Shown here: piece after piece, positions 6,940 through 11,245 of the stretch
Position numbering within the stretch: position 1 is the stretch's first letter
How the letters are laid out: every line of letters begins with the position of its first letter
Assembly: GCA_038212305.1 (NCBI GenBank)
Contig: JBBQUP010000104.1
Coordinates: forward strand, 1-11,245
Source: JBBQUP01 sp038212305
GTDB lineage: Bacteria > Bacteroidota > Bacteroidia > Bacteroidales > Marinilabiliaceae
DNA length: 11,245 nucleotides
Direction: 5' to 3'
Notes under the pieces: generated by a model
Databases searched by the model: none
Told to the model about the DNA's origin: nothing
What the model saw: only the letters and a program-made list of their open reading frames with translations
Translations under genes and position numbers: made by a program

Positions 6940-7447
6940 CATTGTGCGCTATATTGCCAATTTTGTACTTTTCACCCTTATACAGGTTCTGATTTTAAAT
7001 AACATTGGTGTAGGTTGGTATTTAAACCCTTTTATATACATTGTTTTTATAATGATTCTGCCCTTGGACACACCGGGTTGGGTATTATTGCTTGCCGGTT
7101 TCTTTAGTGGATTAACTATCGATTTTTTCTCGAGTACTCCCGGTTTACATGCGGCAGCAAGCACCTTTTTAGCATTCCTTAGACCATTGCTGCTGGGAGT
7201 ATTAATACCTCGCGATGATTATTCTGCTGGAACACAACCATCGGTTAATTTTTTTGGATGGGGCTGGTTTTTTCGATATACCTTACTATTGGTAGTTATT
7301 CATCACACCACCCTGTTTTTGCTCGAATCTTTAAGTTTTTCACATCTTCCGTCAACACTATTAAAAATACTTACCAGTTCAATATTTACCATTGGATTAA
7401 TTCTATTATCACAACTCTATCGGCCAGGCAATCAAAAACTAAGATAA
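6932..7447 (+). CDS. mreD: Rod shape-determining membrane protein MreD
   Basis: Small polytopic inner-membrane protein (171 aa, MNDIVRYIANFV...), the partner of MreC in the elongasome. It is very hydrophobic, with about five predicted membrane segments, and contains PLDTPGWVLLLAGFFSGLTI and DFFSSTPGLHAAASTFLAF, typical of Bacteroidota MreD. I chose the ATG at 6932 rather than the in-frame TTG at 6911. The ATG overlaps the mreC stop as ATGAATGA, the usual arrangement for translational coupling, and starting there removes seven unconvincing residues. MreD diverges strongly between phyla, so the call leans on size, topology and position between mreC and pbp2. Confidence 0.92.
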   Translation: MNDIVRYIANFVLFTLIQVLILNNIGVGWYLNPFIYIVFIMILPLDTPGWVLLLAGFFSGLTIDFFSSTPGLHAAASTFLAFLRPLLLGVLIPRDDYSAGTQPSVNFFGWGWFFRYTLLLVVIHHTTLFLLESLSFSHLPSTLLKILTSSIFTIGLILLSQLYRPGNQKLR

Positions 7448-7448
7448 C

Positions 7449-9287
7449 GTGGAAGGCTTAAACAACAGAGCAATTATAATTATCTCTGCCTTTTTTTTGG
7501 TGGGTATTATTTACATTGGTCAACTCTATTATATTCAGGTTTATGATGCTTCCTATAAATTCTCAGCCGATAGTAATACTCAGCGCATCATAACTCAATA
7601 CCCTTCCCGCGGATTAGTATTTGATAGAAACGGACGATTAGTTATTTCAAATCAACCCGTGTACGATATTATGATTGTTCCACGAGATCTGGAACCATTT
7701 GATACATTAGACTTCTGCCATTTAATTGGCATCACGCTTCCCAATCTTCGCAATCTTTTTTCGGATATGCGTAGAGATATTAAATCACGAAAAATATCAT
7801 CTTATAAACCATCGGTTTTTATTAAACAGGTATCAGCCGAACGTTATGGCCAGTTTCAGGAAAAACTCATTAAATTTCCGGGATTTTTTACTCAACGACG
7901 AACACTGCGAAAATACGAATATCCCAATGCAGCTCACGTTTTAGGATATATTAGTGAGGTCACCGAAAACATGATCGATCGAGATCCCTACTACATTAGT
8001 GGTGATTATTCGGGCTTTAGTGGGCTGGAACTATCTTACGAACAAGAGCTTCGAGGCAAAAAAGGAGCCAAAGTTATTTTGGTTGATGTTCATGGACGTG
8101 AAAAAGGATCATATCGACAAGGACGATACGATACTACTGCTGTTGTGGGTAAGAACATTTACATCACCCTTGATATGGAGCTTCAGCAATATGCCGAATT
8201 GCTTATGGTAAATAAAATTGGCAGTATTGTGGCCATAGAGCCAGAAACGGGTGAAGTTTTAGCAATGGTATCAATCCCCACGTACGATCCATCATTATTA
8301 GTTGGTCGGTTAAGGTCGTCTAACTATCCCATTCTCGAAAACAATCCTCTTAAACCGCTTTTCAATAGACCATTGCAAGCAATGTATCCTCCAGGATCAA
8401 CCTTTAAAACGCTTCAAGCACTTATTGGATTGCAGGAAGGGGTAATTAACATAAATACTCGATTTGGATGCTCCATGGGTTACCATGCAGGAGGACTGAC
8501 CGTGGGATGCCACTCTCACGCCAGCCCATTAGATCTGTTACAATCCATCCAACAATCGTGCAACGGCTATTATTGCAACGTTTTTAGAACCATTCTCGAT
8601 AACCCTAAATACAAATCTTCGCACGATGGGTTAGACGTGTGGAAAAACTATTTGGTAAAATTTGGATTAGGTTATAAATTAGGAATTGATTTTTTTAACG
8701 AAAAACGAGGACTCATTCCAAACAGCGATTATTACAATAAAATATATAACTCAAGTTGGAATTCACTCACCGTTATTTCGCTTGCCATTGGTCAAGGCGA
8801 ATTGTTGGTTACCCCACTTCAAATGGCGAATATGTCTGCCACTATTGCAAACGATGGCTATTTTTACACCCCTCACATTGTTAAAGACATCGAAGATTCT
8901 CAAATACCTAGTCAGTTTAAAGAAAAACATGAAACCGATATCGACACAGCAAATTACGAAATAGTAAAAGATGGAATGGAGCTGGTGGTTTTAAGTGGAA
9001 CAGCCCGAGTTGCACAAATCGAAGGAATTACCGTATGTGGAAAAACTGGTACAGCGCAAAATCCACATGGAAAAGATCACTCAATATTTATTGCCTTTGC
9101 ACCCAAAGATCATCCAAAAATAGCCATATCGGTTTATGTTGAAAATGCTGGATTTGGAGCCACTTATGCTGCACCTATTGCCAGTTTGCTAATCGAAAAA
9201 TACTTAAAGAGAGAGATTGATCCTAAACGAAAATATCTTGAAGATAGATTATTATCAGTTGATTTAATACACAATGCGCCCTACTAA
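7449..9287 (+). CDS. mrdA: Penicillin-binding protein 2 (elongasome DD-transpeptidase)
   Basis: Class B penicillin-binding protein that crosslinks peptidoglycan during elongation, working with RodA. At 612 aa it is close to the E. coli protein (633). A single N-terminal membrane anchor spans about 7-28. The pedestal/dimerisation region contains YPSRGLVFDRNGRLVISNQP and, further on, the YISGDYSGFSGLELSYE segment. The transpeptidase domain (from about 215) has all three active-site motifs: SxxK as Ser317-Thr-Phe-Lys320 in PPGSTFKT, SxN as Ser370-Cys-Asn372 and KTG at 532-534 in CGKTGTAQNP. The start is GTG at 7449, one base after the mreD stop; no ATG lies before the membrane anchor, so GTG is required. 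The 3' end overlaps rodA by 14 nt. Periplasmic, beta-lactam-binding. Confidence 0.96.
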   Translation: MEGLNNRAIIIISAFFLVGIIYIGQLYYIQVYDASYKFSADSNTQRIITQYPSRGLVFDRNGRLVISNQPVYDIMIVPRDLEPFDTLDFCHLIGITLPNLRNLFSDMRRDIKSRKISSYKPSVFIKQVSAERYGQFQEKLIKFPGFFTQRRTLRKYEYPNAAHVLGYISEVTENMIDRDPYYISGDYSGFSGLELSYEQELRGKKGAKVILVDVHGREKGSYRQGRYDTTAVVGKNIYITLDMELQQYAELLMVNKIGSIVAIEPETGEVLAMVSIPTYDPSLLVGRLRSSNYPILENNPLKPLFNRPLQAMYPPGSTFKTLQALIGLQEGVININTRFGCSMGYHAGGLTVGCHSHASPLDLLQSIQQSCNGYYCNVFRTILDNPKYKSSHDGLDVWKNYLVKFGLGYKLGIDFFNEKRGLIPNSDYYNKIYNSSWNSLTVISLAIGQGELLVTPLQMANMSATIANDGYFYTPHIVKDIEDSQIPSQFKEKHETDIDTANYEIVKDGMELVVLSGTARVAQIEGITVCGKTGTAQNPHGKDHSIFIAFAPKDHPKIAISVYVENAGFGATYAAPIASLLIEKYLKREIDPKRKYLEDRLLSVDLIHNAPY

Positions 9288-10695
9288 CTATTTGGTACAA
9301 CGGCTCGATTGGATAGCTGTTTCGCTATACCTTATACTGGTTATTTTTGGCTGGGTAAATCTTTATGCCGCCAATTTTAATCCTGAGCATCCCGTATTTT
9401 TTGATACTGGTAAAGAGTATTTTAAACAACTTATTTGGATAGGATTATCGGGCGTGTTAATTTGGGCTATATCATTAACTGATAGCAAGTTTTTTGTTGA
9501 ATTTGCCTACATATTTTGGGGCTTTACAGTTTTTTTATTGCTAACAGTTTTAATATTTGGGAAAGAGGTTAATGGAGCAAGGGCATGGTTCGAAATAGGC
9601 TCTTTTCGAATTCAACCTGCCGAATTCACCAAAGTAGCAGTCGTTTTATCTGTATCCCGAATCATGAGCCGATTCAACTTCTCATTTAATAATTACCGCC
9701 ATTTAGCCAAACTCGCTCTAATTTTAGGTACGCCTATTTTGCTTATCTTTTTTCAAAATGATACCGGCTCAGCCTTGGTATATTTCTCGTTGGTATTGGT
9801 TATGTATCGCGAAGGACTTAATCCCATAGTTTTGGTTATTGGGTTAATTGCTGCCATAGTATCAGTTATGACACTCATTGTTGAGCCTGCAACAATTTAT
9901 ATAGTATTAGGCATAGGATTATTAGCTTATTTATGGATAATTGGCGCTAAAAATGCATTAAAACTAACTTTAATTGGGTCAGTAATTGTGATGCTCATTG
10001 CATATGTATTGCTTCGTATGCAAAGTTCGGGCAGCCACATTACCACCATTGTTTTGTTAGCACTAGTTTTTGCATCCGCTATACTTGTTTATTTAGCGAT
10101 CAGCAAACGCGATTTGCGTTTATTTATTGGAACAGTCGTTTTGTGGGTTGCTATGGGTTTTGCCTACTCCTCGAACTATTTCTTCACTAAAATATTAAGC
10201 GATTATCAGCTCAAACGGATTCAAGTAACTTTGGGACTAGAATCTGATTTACAAGGTGCAGGCTACAACGTGAATCAATCGAAAATTGCTATTGGCTCTG
10301 GCGGTGTAATGGGCAAAGGATTTTTACAAGGAACGCAAACCAAATTCAATTTTGTTCCCGAACAAAGCACCGACTTTATTTTTTGTACAGTTGGCGAAGA
10401 GTGGGGCTTTTTAGGTACAACAGCCGTACTTATTACCTTTTTGCTTCTACTTTTCAGGTTGATTTTTCTGGCAGAACGACAGCATAGCGATTTTAGTCGC
10501 ATTTATGGCTACGGACTGGTCTCCATTCTATTTTTTCACATTGCAGTAAACATTGGTATGACCATTGGATTAGCACCAGTAATTGGCATCCCTCTCCCAT
10601 TATTTAGTTATGGAGGTTCCTCGCTTTGGGGTTTTACACTTTTGCTTTTTATCTTTTTACGATTAGATACCAATAGAGCTGAGTTAATTCGGTAA
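9274..10695 (+). CDS. mrdB: Peptidoglycan glycosyltransferase RodA (SEDS family)
   Basis: Polytopic SEDS-family enzyme that polymerises lipid II into glycan strands for the lateral wall, partnered with PBP2. At 473 aa it is longer than E. coli RodA (370). The extra length is an added hydrophobic, membrane-spanning stretch in the middle (about 175-300), which I believe is usual in Bacteroidota. Conserved segments are NGARAWFEIG (100-109) with IQPAEFTKVA, FQNDTGSAL with Asp163, and IGSGGVMGKGFLQGTQTKFN. VPEQSTDFIF carries Asp367, equivalent to the essential acidic residue of RodA. Near the C-terminus are GLAPVIGIPLPLFSYGG and Ser449-Ser450. It begins inside the last 14 nt of the pbp2 gene and is the last gene of the operon. 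FtsW is the alternative SEDS member, but adjacency to PBP2 and mreBCD supports RodA. Confidence 0.95.
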   Translation: MRPTNYLVQRLDWIAVSLYLILVIFGWVNLYAANFNPEHPVFFDTGKEYFKQLIWIGLSGVLIWAISLTDSKFFVEFAYIFWGFTVFLLLTVLIFGKEVNGARAWFEIGSFRIQPAEFTKVAVVLSVSRIMSRFNFSFNNYRHLAKLALILGTPILLIFFQNDTGSALVYFSLVLVMYREGLNPIVLVIGLIAAIVSVMTLIVEPATIYIVLGIGLLAYLWIIGAKNALKLTLIGSVIVMLIAYVLLRMQSSGSHITTIVLLALVFASAILVYLAISKRDLRLFIGTVVLWVAMGFAYSSNYFFTKILSDYQLKRIQVTLGLESDLQGAGYNVNQSKIAIGSGGVMGKGFLQGTQTKFNFVPEQSTDFIFCTVGEEWGFLGTTAVLITFLLLLFRLIFLAERQHSDFSRIYGYGLVSILFFHIAVNIGMTIGLAPVIGIPLPLFSYGGSSLWGFTLLLFIFLRLDTNRAELIR

Positions 10696-10843
10696 GCATA
10701 AATTTATTCTCAGAATTACTTTTTTGTCATTTAGGCGATTGAAAAACAAAGTTACTTATCTAATAATGCTGCCGATGATAGCAATTTTGATTAAATGATT
10801 GTAATAGACAATTAGAAACGATTATTTGGCAGGCAAAATTTAG

Positions 10844-11018
10844 AGTTTGACAAGAAAAATAAACACAAAAATAGAACCCTATCTTGTTGGGAAAGTGAGA
10901 TTTGATAATCCGGAGACTTCTCCTTTGATTGATTTAGTAAAAAGAACAGGATTAGAGATAGCATAAAGAACTTAAAGGCATCAATGTATATAAAAGCAGT
11001 AAATTCAATGTCGCTTAA
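10844..11018 (+). pseudogene. Possible frameshifted remnant of an unidentified gene
   Basis: After a TAG at 10841-10843, one frame stays open for 40 codons to a TAA at 10964-10966 and reads plausibly as protein (for example KIEPYLVGKVRFDNPETSP, then LIDLVKRTGLEI). Skipping one base near 10961 continues it as HKELKGINVYKSSKFNVA to a TAA at 11016-11018. No start codon is convincing. I do not recognise the family. It may be the C-terminal scrap of a gene disrupted near an insertion sequence, or chance coding-like sequence in AT-rich DNA. Confidence 0.2.
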
Positions 11019-11153
11019 TTAAAGAGATTTTCAATGGCCTTTTTCTGATTTATCGAAAGCATTATCTAAACTCCTATAAAACTATCAGTTAGTAAATTTT
11101 ATACCTTCAGACATCCAAGACCTATGCCTGATAATCAATATTTAACAGAACAA

Positions 11154-11182
11154 TTGCCGTAAAGTAATAATCCTTACCTTAG
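11154..11182 (+). promoter_or_regulatory. Possible promoter for the ORF at 11188
   Basis: A TTG (11154-11156) followed after 18 nt by TACCTTAG (11175-11182, one mismatch to TAnnTTTG) has the spacing of a Bacteroidota promoter. The start site would fall at or next to the ATG, implying a nearly leaderless mRNA. Confidence 0.25.
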
Positions 11183-11187
11183 CGGTC

Positions 11188-11245
11188 ATGGGACAACTAT
11201 TACTACCAATATTTCCAAGCGATACCCGAATGATCACTCTGACAC
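11188..11245 (+). CDS. Start of a putative insertion-sequence transposase (cut by window edge)
   Basis: An ATG at 11188 opens a frame that remains open to the window end and encodes MGQLLLPIFPSDTRMITLT. From memory, a LLPIFPS(D/E)T start followed by a hydrophobic stretch is typical of a family of multicopy Bacteroidota transposases. Only 19 codons are visible, and no catalytic residue or inverted repeat can be checked. A position directly after a degraded stretch downstream of a conserved operon is a common place for such an element. Other small proteins cannot be excluded. Confidence 0.35.
   Translation, partial: MGQLLLPIFPSDTRMITLT

Larger units (their letters stand above)
10696..11187. 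other. AT-rich intergenic region with possible gene remnant
   Basis: 492 bp after rodA with no intact gene, RNA gene or strong terminator. A weak 4-bp hairpin with a T-run (10706-10725) follows rodA. The middle holds a protein-like, frameshifted stretch (10844-11018). The right end probably contains the left end and promoter of the insertion sequence whose transposase would start at 11188; its terminal inverted repeat cannot be identified without the other end. Confidence 0.5.

Noticed and set aside
7258..8964. Additional forward ORFs of 67-92 codons in other frames within mreD and the PBP2 gene
   Set aside because: They are out-of-frame shadows inside genes with intact catalytic motifs.
9274..10695. 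RodA longer than the E. coli protein, considered as a fusion or a novel SEDS protein
   Set aside because: The extra length is simply more hydrophobic membrane sequence between conserved SEDS motifs, and similar lengths are, to my knowledge, ordinary in Bacteroidota.
10706..10725. ATTC-TCA-GAAT stem followed by a T-run just after rodA, as a terminator of the operon
   Set aside because: The stem is only 4 bp and AT-rich with a 3-nt loop, too weak to call an intrinsic terminator.
10912..10923. GGAGACTTCTCC palindrome as a regulatory hairpin
   Set aside because: A stable hairpin would have only a 4-bp stem, and there is no promoter or gene context to support a function.

Overview
The window looks like chromosomal DNA of a member of the Bacteroidota, probably a free-living or environmental lineage. 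Four things point that way: low G+C coding sequence without Shine-Dalgarno sites, good matches to the Bacteroidota -7 promoter element (TAnnTTTG), a TPR-domain histidine kinase with its NarL/LuxR-type regulator, and the gene order purH-mreB-mreC-mreD-pbp2-rodA. The assignment rests on my own reading of protein motifs and gene order; no search was run.

Region 1 (1-2993) is a sensory locus. A leftward gene, cut by the window edge, encodes a secreted protein whose N-terminus resembles Bacteroidota OmpA-family outer-membrane proteins. Running rightward and divergently from it are a periplasmic-TPR, membrane-anchored HisKA_3-type histidine kinase and a two-domain response regulator. The space between the divergent genes holds an 18-bp inverted repeat (TACCCC-N6-GGGGTA) almost exactly midway between two opposed TAnnTTTG elements. 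This suggests a shared operator through which the regulator may control both its own operon and the outer-membrane gene.

Region 2 (2994-3405) is a 412-bp gap with a small hairpin, a doubtful short antisense ORF, some palindromic or repeated AT-rich sequence and a likely purH promoter.

Region 3 (3406-10695) is a tightly packed rightward run. purH (the last two steps of IMP synthesis) is followed 14 nt later by mreB, then mreC, mreD, the class B penicillin-binding protein PBP2 (mrdA) and the SEDS glycosyltransferase RodA (mrdB). The last five make the elongasome: cytoplasmic MreB filaments, the MreC/MreD membrane scaffold, and the RodA-PBP2 pair that polymerises and crosslinks lateral-wall peptidoglycan. 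mreC/mreD and pbp2/rodA overlap, and mreD/pbp2 are one base apart, which suggests translational coupling. The one real break is a terminator-like hairpin between mreB and mreC, which could make MreB more abundant than the downstream membrane proteins.

Region 4 (10696-11245) is about 490 bp of AT-rich, mostly non-coding DNA. It includes a short, frameshifted protein-like remnant, then the first 19 codons of an ORF resembling the N-terminus of a Bacteroidota transposase family. It is probably the edge of an insertion sequence downstream of the conserved cell-shape operon. I see no CRISPR array, tRNA, rRNA or phage module. Most of the window is conserved core genome; the regulatory DNA in the divergent promoter region is its most unusual part.
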